Below, piece after piece: positions 49,596 through 59,155 of a DNA stretch of 64,000 nucleotides. Location: the NCBI GenBank assembly GCA_902493795.1, contig CABUQZ010000002.1, forward strand, positions 1 to 64,000, written 5' to 3'. Position 1 is the first letter of the stretch; each line of letters starts with the position of its first letter. Source of the DNA: an uncultured Clostridium sp. Lineage in GTDB: Bacteria; Bacillota_I; Bacilli_A; RF39; UBA660. A program made the translations under genes and the position numbers. The notes under the pieces were generated by a model. The model saw only the letters and a program-made list of their open reading frames with translations, did not search any database and was not told the origin of the DNA.

Positions 49596-52500
49596 TTATT
49601 CAACACTTTTTAATGATTCAATCATATCTATCTTCTTAAGAGCAAAGTGTATTATGATACTTACTAATATACTGAATGTTGTCATTAATATAGTAGATAA
49701 TACATAACTAATTGGTGTTACATTGTGAATAAATTCTACTGCATTCATTTCAATTAAGTCTACTACTAAGTATGAAACATAAGTTCCTAAGAATAAACCT
49801 ATTGCGATACCAATAAATGTTATGATAACCATTTCTTTAATTATATAGTTATCCACTTCTTTGTGGAAAAATCCTAATACTTTAAGTGTTGCTATTTCTC
49901 TTTTTCTTTCGCTAATATTTATATAAGAAAGATTATATAATACTGCGAAAGATAGAAGTCCTGATAATACAATTAAGATATATACTACATTATTTAAAGA
50001 TGAAAGCATATTATCAGTGCTTGTCATTATATTTTCTATTGTGTTAATGCTTAAAACATTTTTATTTAAAAGTAATTCTTCATTTATGTTATCTTGTTTT
50101 TCTTTATCAAGATTTAAGTAAGAAATGTTTACTATTAGTGGTTCGAAGTTTTTCTCGTATAATTCTTTACTCATATAAATGTAATTTCCTATATAGTTTT
50201 CTGCTATTCCACTTATTGTGAATTGATAAATTGTATTTTTATAATTAAATTCAATTTTATCATTTACATCTAAGTCTAGTATTCTACTTAATTTGTGACT
50301 TATTATTACTTTATCTTTTTCTAAGGATAATGATTTGTTATTATCTTTTAATTTTATTGCATTTTTTAAGTCTTTTTCGTTTGATGGTACAAATAGATTG
50401 ATAGTTGTATTATTGTTTGTTACTGTCATTACTTTAGCATCAACATGGCTTTTTATTCCTTCAAGATTATACAATTTATTTATTTCTTCTTCACTCATAT
50501 TATTTAAATAAATCATTTCGTCAAAGTGGAATATTTCTTTAAACTGTTTATCTGGTATTGATACGATTGCATCTTTTATTCCAAATCCTGATACCATAAG
50601 AATTGTACATCCAACAATACCTAGTGTAGTCATTATTATTCTTTTTTTGTATCTAAATATGTTCCTTATAGTAATTTTATTGGAAAAATTAATTTTTCTC
50701 CAAATGAATGTTTTTTCTAAAAAGAATTTTTTACCATCTTTGGGACTTTTGGGTCTCATAAGACTTGATGGTCCTTCTTTTACTATACTGTTAACTGTTA
50801 TGATGCTTGTTACTACTATTGCAATTATTGAGATAGTTAGTCCAGAAATTGCTACTAATAAATTGAAATCCATTGTGTATGTAGGAATTTCATATAGAAT
50901 TTTATAAATGTTAAATACAAAGTATGGTAAGAATGTTACTCCAAATATTATTCCTAAGATACCACCTATGAATGATGCTAAAATAGAGTAGACAATGTAT
51001 TTTTTTCTTATATCTTTGTTACTGAATCCTAAACTTTTTAGTGTTCCTATTTCTCCACGATCTTCAAGAGCCATACGATTCATACACATTATACTCATAA
51101 AAATTGCAACCATAAAGAAGATAGTAGGGAAGACTATATTTAGATTTTTAATACTTTGCGTAGTATCTATATATCCTTGATAATTATTATCATCATTTCT
51201 TGTATAGACGTACCATGTTGGTTTTTCTATTTCACTTGCTTCTTTTCTTGCTTTTGCTATTTCTTTTTCGAACTCTGTTTTATTTTTATAATATTCATTA
51301 TAGTTGTTGTTTAATGTTGTTTTACTATTTTTAATTTGGGTAATCGCATTATTATATTTTGTAAGATTTGTGTTATATAACTTTTCATATTCTAAGTAAG
51401 TATTATATCCTTTTTCAATTTCTTTTTTATATTCATTTAATATAGTTAGATTTTTTTCGTAATTTTTTAACTCTTTTTCTATTTCTTTTACTCCAAAGAT
51501 TAATTTTACTAATTCATTTTCTTTTCCACCAAACATGTTGATAAAAGTGAAAATTTTGTCGAAATTTGGAGTAGTATCTGGAATTATATTAACAAGATTG
51601 TGAATATTTTTTAATAAATATTTATTTATCAACAATTCGTTGTTGAAAAACTCAACTATTTTGTCGTAATTTGTCGAATTCTTATCAATTAGATCTATTA
51701 TGTCTTCTTTTTCTATATTTTTGTTTAAATAGTTTTTTAAATCTTCATAGTTATTGTCATATAAAACATCTATAACATTATCTATATCAGGTTTGTAGAT
51801 TGATTCATCAATTAAATATTTTATTTCTTCCTTTGTAAAATCTTGTGAATCAATTATTTTTGTTATATTTAATATATCGTCATAGGTTAAACCAAATACT
51901 TTTAAAGTGTCATTTATTTTTTCTTTTTCATTATCGAGTAATATTTTTCCATTATTTAATAATTCTTCTTTATTTTTGATACTTTCTTTATTTTTGTTTA
52001 TTTCTTGTAGTGAATTATCAAGATTTATTTTTGATTCATTTAAGGTTTTACTGTTATTTTTTAAAATATTTTCATTTTTTTCGATTTCATGATTATAATT
52101 ATCTAATTTATTTTTAGCATCTTTTAGCTTTTTTAATCCATCTTTTTCTTGTTTATCTATTTCTTCGTTTGCTTTATCAATTATTTCTTTAATTCTTGCT
52201 TCTTCTCTTGATGATTTTATTTCTTCTAGGTTAGTTGATACTTTATTTATTGTCTTATTATAGTTATCATCATTTGTTATATATTTATCTGCATTGTTAA
52301 CTGTTATATATACTTCAGTGTAGTAGTCCATATTAAAGACTTCACTATTTACATAGGCATAATAATTAACTTGTCCAGTGCCTATATTTGTTGTGCCTCT
52401 ACTTCCAGATGGAGTTGATTTTATTATGTATAAAGGACTATCTATTATTCCTACAATTTTTAATTTATTAGTTGTTAAATCTTCGCTTTCTTCAAATGTT

Positions 52501-52943
52501 ATGTAATCTCCAATTGATAGTTTTTCGTTTTCTAAAAGTCCTTTTTCTACAACTACTTCATCCTTATTACTAGGTAATTTCCCATCTATTAAAATTAACT
52601 CGTTAACATCTTTTGTACGTTCAATTAATCTTATTGTAGCAGTTTTATCTTTTATATCAGTCATTATATCTTTATAGTGGCTTCCAATTGCTTTCTTAAT
52701 GTTACTTAATCCATTTAAATATTCTATATCGCTATTAGTTAATCCCATTGTTGAAATAACTTTGATATCGTAAAGTTTATATTTATCGTAATAAGTATCA
52801 AGAGATGCAAGCATGTTTGTAGAAGCATTATTTAGACCTACAAAAACTCCAACTCCTAAAAGACTCATTATTAAAAGAGATGCAAATCTTTTAAAACTTT
52901 TTAAAATTTCTCTTTTACTTAGTGTAATAATTCTATCTTTCAT
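49596..52943 (-). CDS. FtsX/MacB-type ABC transporter permease with long coiled-coil insert
   Basis: The 1115-residue permease pairs with the ATPase encoded just upstream. It has an N-terminal membrane helix (FASLLIMSLLGVGVFVGL), an extracellular region to about residue 250, and a long Lys/Glu/Asn coiled coil of about 300 residues with a helical interruption. The first FtsX membrane domain (about 600-740) includes LEDRGEIGTLKSLGFSNKDI, and a second extracellular region follows. The second FtsX domain (about 1000-1110) includes ISERKREIATLKVLGFFHKEVDNYI. The two FtsX signatures show that it is a fused double permease. Such systems do mechanotransmission or lipoprotein/peptide export rather than simple transport. 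The substrate is unknown. Confidence 0.88.
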   Translation of the reverse strand: MKDRIITLSKREILKSFKRFASLLIMSLLGVGVFVGLNNASTNMLASLDTYYDKYKLYDIKVISTMGLTNSDIEYLNGLSNIKKAIGSHYKDIMTDIKDKTATIRLIERTKDVNELILIDGKLPSNKDEVVVEKGLLENEKLSIGDYITFEESEDLTTNKLKIVGIIDSPLYIIKSTPSGSRGTTNIGTGQVNYYAYVNSEVFNMDYYTEVYITVNNADKYITNDDNYNKTINKVSTNLEEIKSSREEARIKEIIDKANEEIDKQEKDGLKKLKDAKNKLDNYNHEIEKNENILKNNSKTLNESKINLDNSLQEINKNKESIKNKEELLNNGKILLDNEKEKINDTLKVFGLTYDDILNITKIIDSQDFTKEEIKYLIDESIYKPDIDNVIDVLYDNNYEDLKNYLNKNIEKEDIIDLIDKNSTNYDKIVEFFNNELLINKYLLKNIHNLVNIIPDTTPNFDKIFTFINMFGGKENELVKLIFGVKEIEKELKNYEKNLTILNEYKKEIEKGYNTYLEYEKLYNTNLTKYNNAITQIKNSKTTLNNNYNEYYKNKTEFEKEIAKARKEASEIEKPTWYVYTRNDDNNYQGYIDTTQSIKNLNIVFPTIFFMVAIFMSIMCMNRMALEDRGEIGTLKSLGFSNKDIRKKYIVYSILASFIGGILGIIFGVTFLPYFVFNIYKILYEIPTYTMDFNLLVAISGLTISIIAIVVTSIITVNSIVKEGPSSLMRPKSPKDGKKFFLEKTFIWRKINFSNKITIRNIFRYKKRIIMTTLGIVGCTILMVSGFGIKDAIVSIPDKQFKEIFHFDEMIYLNNMSEEEINKLYNLEGIKSHVDAKVMTVTNNNTTINLFVPSNEKDLKNAIKLKDNNKSLSLEKDKVIISHKLSRILDLDVNDKIEFNYKNTIYQFTISGIAENYIGNYIYMSKELYEKNFEPLIVNISYLNLDKEKQDNINEELLLNKNVLSINTIENIMTSTDNMLSSLNNVVYILIVLSGLLSFAVLYNLSYINISERKREIATLKVLGFFHKEVDNYIIKEMVIITFIGIAIGLFLGTYVSYLVVDLIEMNAVEFIHNVTPISYVLSTILMTTFSILVSIIIHFALKKIDMIESLKSVE

Positions 52944-52944
52944 A

Positions 52945-53646
52945 TTACCACTCTATCTTATCTACATCAGTTGGATTTTTGTTTATTATGATTTCTTCGG
53001 CTTTTCCATTTTTAAAGTTTATTACTTTATCTGCCATTTTACTTATTGCAGAGTTATGAGTAATAATAATTACTGTCATTTTCTTTTCACGACAAGTTTT
53101 TTCAAGAAGCTTTAATATTTGTTTTCCTGTGTTGTAATCTAGTGCTCCTGTTGGTTCATCGCAAAGAAGAAGTTTTGGGTTTTTAGCAATAGCTCTTGCG
53201 ATAGCTACTCTTTGTTGTTCTCCACCTGATAGTTGAGATGGAAAATTATTTATTCTATCAGTAAGTCCAACACTTTCTAAAGTCTTTTTTGGATCTAGGT
53301 GGTCTTTACAAAGTTGTACTGAAAGTTCTACGTTTTCAAGTGCAGTTAAGTTTTGAATTAGATTATAAAATTGAAATACAAACCCGATATCATTTCTACG
53401 ATATAAAATTAGTTCTTTTTCACTATATGACTCGATATGCTTGTTGTTAACTATTATTTCTCCATTAGATGGTTTATCCATTCCACCTAGTAAGTTAAGT
53501 GCAGTAGTTTTTCCTGCTCCTGATGGACCTAGAATTACTACTAATTCTCCTTCGTTAATTTTAAAAGAAGCATTATCAAGTGCTTTTATTTTGATTTCAC
53601 CCATATCGTAGATTTTATTTACTTTTTTGAATTCTATGTAAGACAT
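52945..53646 (-). CDS. MacB/LolD-type ABC transporter ATP-binding protein
   Basis: The 233-residue ATPase powers the adjacent FtsX-type permease. It has Walker A GPSGAGKTTALNL, Q-loop VFQFYNLIQNLTALENVEL, signature LSGGEQQRVAIARAI, Walker B LLLCDEPTGALD and H-loop IIITHNSAI, all intact. I chose the ATG at 53646 because AGGGGTGA precedes it; a longer frame starting at 53715 would run through that site. The stop and the permease ATG are one base apart, so translation is coupled. TGGTACAAT on the minus strand at 53674 is a likely promoter. Confidence 0.94.
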   Translation of the reverse strand: MSYIEFKKVNKIYDMGEIKIKALDNASFKINEGELVVILGPSGAGKTTALNLLGGMDKPSNGEIIVNNKHIESYSEKELILYRRNDIGFVFQFYNLIQNLTALENVELSVQLCKDHLDPKKTLESVGLTDRINNFPSQLSGGEQQRVAIARAIAKNPKLLLCDEPTGALDYNTGKQILKLLEKTCREKKMTVIIITHNSAISKMADKVINFKNGKAEEIIINKNPTDVDKIEW

Positions 53647-53673
53647 ATAACCATCACCCCTCTGTGATTTGTT

Positions 53674-53682
53674 ATTGTACCA
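53674..53682 (-). promoter_or_regulatory. Extended -10 promoter TGGTACAAT of the ABC operon
   Basis: On the minus strand TGG joined to TACAAT lies 27 bases upstream of the ATPase start. It is back to back with the promoter of the plus-strand acyltransferase. Confidence 0.5.
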
Positions 53683-53719
53683 TACAATATTTAAAATGGA
53701 AACTAAAATCGTCAAAATA

Positions 53720-53728
53720 TGCTATAAT
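53720..53728 (+). promoter_or_regulatory. Extended -10 promoter TGCTATAAT
   Basis: The nonamer lies 22 bases before ATG 53751. The alternative ATG at 53733 is only four bases downstream of it, which supports the later start. Confidence 0.6.
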
Positions 53729-53750
53729 CTTTATGGGAAGCGTAAGAAAA

Positions 53751-55955
53751 ATGAGAAAATATTTTAATAGCCTTGATATTTTAAGAATAATAGCATGTCT
53801 AGCAGTTTTGCTTTATCATATGGGAGTACTTTCCGGAGGATATCTTGCTGTATGTTCTTTTTTCGTTCTTAGTGGTTATTTGTCTTCATATAGTGCTTTT
53901 AAAAAAGAGAAATTTTCTTTTATTAAATACTATTTAGATAGATTAAAAAAAATATATATACCACTTGTTATTGTTGTTTTCATATCTTTACTTGTTGTAT
54001 CTTTTATAAAAGATTTTAATTTTTTGAATTTAAAACCTGAAACATCATCCGTGCTTTTTGGTTACAATAATTATTGGCAATTAAGTGCTAATCTTGATTA
54101 TTTTGCAAGGCACATAGCATCACCATTTATGCATTTATGGTATATAAGTATACTACTTCAGTACGAACTTGTATTTCCTTTTTTATTTGTTTTACTTAGG
54201 AAAATTGGAGATAAATTTCATAAGATAATCCCTGTTATTGTATTATCCATTTCATCAGTATTGTTAACATTATATTTTTGTTATTCAGTGTACAATAATA
54301 ATATAATGGTTACATATTATGATTCTTTTGTTAGATTATTCTCTTATGTTTATGGTATTTTATTTGCGTTTTTACAGCATTATTATGGTAGTTTAGTTTT
54401 TAAGTTCTTGAAAAGTAAAAAAAGTAAGTTTGCTGTTTTATCATTTTATTTTTTAATATTAATTATTTTGTTTATCACTTCAAAAGCTGATAGTAAGCCA
54501 TTATTTTTTTGCGTTTCAATGATTCTTTCTTCCTTAGTTACTCTAAGAATAATAGACTATGCTACTATTGATGGATCTAAAAAACAAAATAAGATTTTAA
54601 GTTTTTTATCATCTTTAACTTATAACATTTATTTATGGCAATATCTAATTATATTTGTTTTAGGATATATTAACCTTAATGAATCTATAAAAGTATGTAT
54701 TTTAATAGGTAGTTTGTTCTTGTTATCATATTTTCTTTCTTTTGCACTAAATAAACATAAGAAAGTTTATTCAATTGTTTTTCAATTCTTTTTATTAACT
54801 ATTTTCTTGTCTAGTAGTAGTTTTGGTGGGTATATTTTTGTTACTAGTAAAGATCATACAAAAGAGATGAAAAGATTAGAGGAAGAATTATCTAGAAATG
54901 AAGAACTTATTAAGAAGAAACAGGAAGAGTATAATACTAAACTTCAAAATGAGAATAGTTCTTGGGAAGAAACTGTAAAAAAACTTGAGGAAGATGAAAA
55001 CGCTTTAAAGGGAATGGTTTCCAATTTACCAGTTTTAGGTATTGGTGACTCTGTTATGTTAGGTGCTATTCCTAGTTTATATGAGACTTTTCCAAATGGG
55101 TATTTTGATGCTGCTAAAAACAGAACTACATGGGAAGCTAATAAACTTTTACTTTCAGCAAAGAATAATAATAGATTAGGAGAAATAATTATTTTTGGAT
55201 TTGGCGCTAATGGAGATTGTCCTTATTCATGTAAGGTAGAAGCTTTTAAAACAGTTGGAAATAGGCAAGTGTTTTGGATAAATGCTAGTAACGATAAAGA
55301 AGTTCATGTAAATAAAAATATAGAAGATTTTGCTAAGCAGTACAAAAATGTTCATATTATTGATTGGGAAAATATTTCCAAAGGTCATAAAGAGTATTTT
55401 GTATCTGATGGAATTCACTTAACATCTCAAGGAAGACAAGCTTACTCAAAAGCCGTGTATGACGCAATATATAATTATTATTTAGGTTTATATCAAAAAG
55501 AAAAAGATGAGATAATAAATAATCATAATAAAGAATTAAATAAAAAAATAAGTGTATATGGTAACGATACAGTTTTAAACCTATCTAAATACATAACATT
55601 AGATAATATTAAATATAGTGTTGATAATTATAATTACTTATTACTTAAATCTAAAATAGAATTAGATATATCTAGTAATACTCTTAATCACAATGTAATA
55701 TTTGTTTTTGATAGTAGAATTAGTATGACTAATAAGGAGTTTCAACAAATTATTAATTTATTACAAGATAAGAAGGTTTATATTGTATTGTTATCTAAAG
55801 ACTCTTTAGATGTTAAAGAGTTTAACAATGTTACTGTTATTGATTTTTATAACGATATTAAAAATAATGAAAACTATTTAATGCCTGATAAAATACATCT
55901 TACAGATTTAGGTAATATTAAATTAAGCGAAAAAATAAATAGTTTATTTAAATAA
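53751..55955 (+). CDS. OatA-like membrane O-acyltransferase with SGNH domain
   Basis: The 734-residue protein has an acyltransferase-3 membrane domain of about ten helices (1-380; YFNSLDILRIIACLAVLLYHMG, FFVLSGYLSSY) and a coiled-coil connector (about 385-440, EEELSRNEELIKKKQEE). An extracellular SGNH transferase domain follows, with Ser434 in GIGDSVMLG, Gly-Asn in FGFGANGDC, and Asp553/His556 in SDGIHLTSQG. This layout is that of OatA-type peptidoglycan O-acetyltransferases. Unusually, about 150 further residues end in PDKIHLTDLGNIKLSE (Asp713, His716), which looks like a second, incomplete SGNH copy. The protein should modify wall or surface glycans. It is transcribed divergently from the ABC system. 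Confidence 0.9.
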   Translation: MRKYFNSLDILRIIACLAVLLYHMGVLSGGYLAVCSFFVLSGYLSSYSAFKKEKFSFIKYYLDRLKKIYIPLVIVVFISLLVVSFIKDFNFLNLKPETSSVLFGYNNYWQLSANLDYFARHIASPFMHLWYISILLQYELVFPFLFVLLRKIGDKFHKIIPVIVLSISSVLLTLYFCYSVYNNNIMVTYYDSFVRLFSYVYGILFAFLQHYYGSLVFKFLKSKKSKFAVLSFYFLILIILFITSKADSKPLFFCVSMILSSLVTLRIIDYATIDGSKKQNKILSFLSSLTYNIYLWQYLIIFVLGYINLNESIKVCILIGSLFLLSYFLSFALNKHKKVYSIVFQFFLLTIFLSSSSFGGYIFVTSKDHTKEMKRLEEELSRNEELIKKKQEEYNTKLQNENSSWEETVKKLEEDENALKGMVSNLPVLGIGDSVMLGAIPSLYETFPNGYFDAAKNRTTWEANKLLLSAKNNNRLGEIIIFGFGANGDCPYSCKVEAFKTVGNRQVFWINASNDKEVHVNKNIEDFAKQYKNVHIIDWENISKGHKEYFVSDGIHLTSQGRQAYSKAVYDAIYNYYLGLYQKEKDEIINNHNKELNKKISVYGNDTVLNLSKYITLDNIKYSVDNYNYLLLKSKIELDISSNTLNHNVIFVFDSRISMTNKEFQQIINLLQDKKVYIVLLSKDSLDVKEFNNVTVIDFYNDIKNNENYLMPDKIHLTDLGNIKLSEKINSLFK

Positions 55956-56049
55956 ATATAGTTGTCTTATTTTGTAAACTAAGTAAATAACTTATTTCAA
56001 TGTAATGCAAATAAAGGGGTGTTGAGGTAAAATATAATTGGAGGACTAT

Positions 56050-56937
56050 ATGAATAATGAAATGTATGAAATCGTAAAAAACAGAAAAGGTTTTATTGCT
56101 GCACTTGATCAAAGTGGTGGTAGTAGTGGTAAAACTCTTGCTCTTTATGGCATTAATGAAGATCAATATAATAGTGAGGAAGAAATGTTTGATTTAATCC
56201 ATAAAATGAGACAAAGAGTCTTTACAAGTAAGGTGTTCACAAATGAACATATTTTAGGAGCTATTTTATTTGAAAAGACAATGATGTCTAAGGTTGGTGA
56301 TAGATATACAGCTGATTATTTGTGGGATGAAAAAAGAATTGTATCTTTTTTGAAAGTTGATAAAGGATTAAGAGAAGAAAACAATGGCGTTAAACTAATG
56401 AAAGATATACCACTTCTTCAAGAAACTTTAAAAGAAGCTTTAGATAAACATATCTTTGGTACTAAAATGAGATCAGTTATCTATGAAGCTAATAGAGAAG
56501 GTATAAAAGAAGTTGTTGATCAACAATTTGAATTTGCTAAGATAATTTGTGATAATCACTTAGTGCCTATTATCGAGCCAGAAGTAGATATTCATTCTAA
56601 AGATAAAAAGTTGTGTGAAGAAATACTTAAAGAAGAAATAATTAAACATTTAGATAATTGGGATAGCAATGATAAAATTATGTTTAAGTTTACAATTCCA
56701 ACAATGGCTAATCATTATTTGGATTTATATAAATATGGTTGTGTAGTTAGAATAGTTGCTTTATCAGGTGGATATCCTAATGTTGAAGCGTGTGCTTTAC
56801 TTCTTTTAAATAATAGAATGATAGCAAGTTTTTCAAGAGCATTACTTGAAGGATTAAGTGCTAATCAAACACAAGAAGAATTTGATGAAAAATTAAAAGA
56901 TTCAATTGATAAAATATATGAGGCTTCTTCTACGTAA
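56050..56937 (+). CDS. fda: Fructose-bisphosphate aldolase class I
   Basis: The 295-residue protein is of the bacterial class I type known from Staphylococcus, which cleaves fructose-1,6-bisphosphate through a Schiff base. Matching blocks are KGFIAALDQSGGSSGKTL, GAILFEKTM, PFLKVDKGL-like VSFLKVDKGLREENNG, HIFGTKMRSVIYE, VPIIEPEVDIHSKD, the Schiff-base Lys strand MFKFTIPT, VRIVALSGGYPN and IASFSRALLEGLSANQ. I chose ATG 56050 behind GGAGG; a TTG at 56038 opens the same frame. It is monocistronic and followed by a strong terminator. With Pgi, TpiA, GapA, Pgk and GpmI it supplies most of glycolysis in this window. Confidence 0.95.
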   Translation: MNNEMYEIVKNRKGFIAALDQSGGSSGKTLALYGINEDQYNSEEEMFDLIHKMRQRVFTSKVFTNEHILGAILFEKTMMSKVGDRYTADYLWDEKRIVSFLKVDKGLREENNGVKLMKDIPLLQETLKEALDKHIFGTKMRSVIYEANREGIKEVVDQQFEFAKIICDNHLVPIIEPEVDIHSKDKKLCEEILKEEIIKHLDNWDSNDKIMFKFTIPTMANHYLDLYKYGCVVRIVALSGGYPNVEACALLLLNNRMIASFSRALLEGLSANQTQEEFDEKLKDSIDKIYEASST

Positions 56938-56974
56938 TATTGATAATTTTTTTACACAGAGTATTAATATTTAT

Positions 56975-57017
56975 AAAGTGTATGAAAATATAAGTGTATA
57001 TTTTCAGCACTTTTTTG
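56975..57017 (+). terminator. Strong Rho-independent terminator of fda
   Basis: AAAGTG pairs with CACTTT and the inner GAAAATATA (56984-56992) pairs perfectly with TATATTTTC (56997-57005) around AGTG, followed by TTTTTT. The two stems together span 39 bases. Confidence 0.87.
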
Positions 57018-57033
57018 AACTTATGGAGGGTAT

Positions 57034-57222
57034 ATGCAAAAAGTTAAATATGGTGATTCATATATAATAATAGATGATAGTGAAGTTGATGAAAAAGAAA
57101 CAGGCGTTGTAATAAAAGAAAGTAATGATTTAGAAAAAACACAGGAAATAAATTTAGATTTGAAGAAATCTTCTTTAGATGACACTATAACGGATTTATG
57201 GGGTAATCAAGATGAGCAATAA
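57034..57222 (+). CDS. Small acidic hypothetical protein
   Basis: The 62-residue product is acidic and probably unstructured (GDSYIIIDDSEVDEKETG, KKSSLDDTITDLWGNQDEQ). No family was recognised. GGAGGG precedes its ATG, and its end overlaps the next gene by 11 bases in another frame. This indicates coupled translation and a functional pair, perhaps a small partner or chaperone-like protein for the larger product (inference). Confidence 0.62.
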   Translation: MQKVKYGDSYIIIDDSEVDEKETGVVIKESNDLEKTQEINLDLKKSSLDDTITDLWGNQDEQ

Positions 57223-58603
57223 TTTAGTTTATGATACTCCAAGACTAGATGATATTACTAAATTTTTACAACGTATTTATAGGATAAGAATCGATAATCC
57301 AACGTTATGTTTAGATAAGAATATTATTTATCATGAATTGTGTAGGGCTGGTATAAAAAAGTCTGAAGTTTCAGATAATGGCGAATTAAAATCAAACGAA
57401 GAAATGTTTGAAAAGTGGGATAAAAGATTTGAATATAATCCTAACGTTTTTGCATTTAATGATCCAGGATGGCCATATTTTTTTCAGTTTGTACATGGAA
57501 ATATGCATAATTCTAATGAATATGTCAAATTGTATATACCTCTTGATTCAAAACACTTATATGAAGGAGCTAATATTCTTTTTGATTATATAGCATCTTT
57601 AAATATTGATCACTGTTCAAAGATATCTAAGAATGTAAGAAGTGATAATGTTATAGTAAGACTTAGAAAAGGTGATTACTATAATGCTATGAAAATAATA
57701 AACTTTGTTAAATCAAACAAGTATTTAAATGAAGGACTTAATAAAACTAATCCTTTTGTTCCAACAATTTGTGGTATTGGTATTATGGATGAAAGTGGAA
57801 TATCTTATAATTCTGAAATAGCAATGCGTATAAGAGATTATATAAATTTTTGTGTTAATCGTAATGTTACAAATGTTGATGCAAAATCATTTACAAATTG
57901 GATGAAAGAAAATGGATTCAATAAGGAAGTTCAATCAATTTATATGGATGCTGTTGAAGAAAAAAAGGAAGTATCTTACTCTACAAGTGATAAGGTTCAG
58001 TTAGTTATTAGTTCACTTAAAGCAACATTTAATAAATATGGTTATTATCAAGTATATGGTGCATTATGTAATGCATTAAAAGATGGAGATTTCGAAAGTT
58101 TTACTAATGGTAATTCAAATGAGCCTAATTATAGAGATCTTATGAAGCAAAGCTTAGATAGTAATACTTTAAAAACAATTGTGTATAGTATGCTTGAAAA
58201 AATATGCAATAAAAATGTCGATGATTTAGATATTCAAAATGCTGTGAGAAGATTTTGTGATTATTTATTTAGAAATTCGATGGTTAAAGATTTGGAAGAA
58301 GCTTGTAAGGTAACTATTAGCAAAATAAGTGAAAAACAGTGTGTTGATGCTCTTCACAATTATTACTATCAAAATATTCCAACTTATTTTTCTAGATATA
58401 AACCAAATGATCCAAGTCAAAAGAATTATAGAAATGTAGTAATTTCTTACGATAAGACTTCATTATTACAATCTGTTAAGGTTTCTTTATTACTTAGAGA
58501 TATAAATATAGAAGGATTAAGTCCAGATGATATGTTTAGACTATATTCTATGGAACTTGCTAAATCTAAGGATTTTGAAGAAACAAAAGTTGCTAAAGTA
58601 TAA
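57212..58603 (+). CDS. Hypothetical protein, weakly resembling HopA1-type domains
   Basis: The 463-residue protein is soluble and was not confidently placed. A segment at about residues 100-200 (YVKLYIPLDSKHLYEGAN, HCSKISKNVRSDNVIVRL, GDYYNAMKIINFVKS, NPFVPTICGIGIMDESG) has the order of features seen in HopA1-family proteins: a paired-strand domain with K...RxD...V and a Pro-x-x-T...GIG. Those proteins occur in type III effectors and in some lanthipeptide clusters. The match is from memory of the pattern and is low confidence. The C-terminal half is helical with no motif. It forms a two-gene unit with the overlapping 62-residue protein. Confidence 0.62.
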   Translation: MSNNLVYDTPRLDDITKFLQRIYRIRIDNPTLCLDKNIIYHELCRAGIKKSEVSDNGELKSNEEMFEKWDKRFEYNPNVFAFNDPGWPYFFQFVHGNMHNSNEYVKLYIPLDSKHLYEGANILFDYIASLNIDHCSKISKNVRSDNVIVRLRKGDYYNAMKIINFVKSNKYLNEGLNKTNPFVPTICGIGIMDESGISYNSEIAMRIRDYINFCVNRNVTNVDAKSFTNWMKENGFNKEVQSIYMDAVEEKKEVSYSTSDKVQLVISSLKATFNKYGYYQVYGALCNALKDGDFESFTNGNSNEPNYRDLMKQSLDSNTLKTIVYSMLEKICNKNVDDLDIQNAVRRFCDYLFRNSMVKDLEEACKVTISKISEKQCVDALHNYYYQNIPTYFSRYKPNDPSQKNYRNVVISYDKTSLLQSVKVSLLLRDINIEGLSPDDMFRLYSMELAKSKDFEETKVAKV

Positions 58604-58677
58604 AAGACTTATTTTATAAAGTATTCTTGTAAAATCTTTAGCAAAATGGTATTATAAATATGATAGAGGTGGCTAGG

Positions 58678-59136
58678 ATGGAAATATTATTAGTGTTTTT
58701 TAGAGATGTTTTAAGTGGTTGGGTTTATTGGCTTTATTTGGCTTTTTGTATTTTCTTGATTTTCTTTATTTTAGGTTTTGTTGCAGATGGAAAAAGAATG
58801 AGAATTAACAACAAATTAAAAGAAAAGAAAAAGTACGATATTGAATCAGGAAGAGAAGCAGCTATTGCTGCTATGGAATCAAAACAAGTTTTGGATGTTG
58901 ATTCAGATGAAGACCCTTTAGCTAATCAAAATCCTAATGCCACACTTAATGCGGCAATTAATTCTGCAGCACAAAACAACAATTCAGATATTGCCTCACT
59001 TTCTAAACCTAATGAAGAGGTTCCAAGTGTTATGGTATTAAATTCTGATCCTGTTGCAAATACTCAGCAAACAAATACATCAGGAGCACAAGTTCAAGAA
59101 AAGGTTGTGATTGACTCTAGTTCATTACAACGATAA
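58678..59136 (+). CDS. Single-pass membrane protein upstream of cdaA
   Basis: The 152-residue protein has one strong membrane segment (WVYWLYLAFCIFLIFFILGFV, about 14-34), a short basic stretch, and then a low-complexity tail rich in Asn, Ser, Asp and Gln to the end. No known domain was recognised. ATG 58678 has GAGGTG in front; an ATG at 58660 lies before that site. It is 19 bases upstream of cdaA and probably shares its transcript, which suggests a membrane accessory role for c-di-AMP synthesis (inference). Confidence 0.72.
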   Translation: MEILLVFFRDVLSGWVYWLYLAFCIFLIFFILGFVADGKRMRINNKLKEKKKYDIESGREAAIAAMESKQVLDVDSDEDPLANQNPNATLNAAINSAAQNNNSDIASLSKPNEEVPSVMVLNSDPVANTQQTNTSGAQVQEKVVIDSSSLQR

Positions 59137-59155
59137 TTAATGCATGGGAGGATTT

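Noticed and set aside
56033..56038. TATAAT immediately before fda as its promoter
   Set aside because: The expected transcript start would fall inside or after the GGAGG ribosome site, leaving no leader; the true promoter is probably further upstream.
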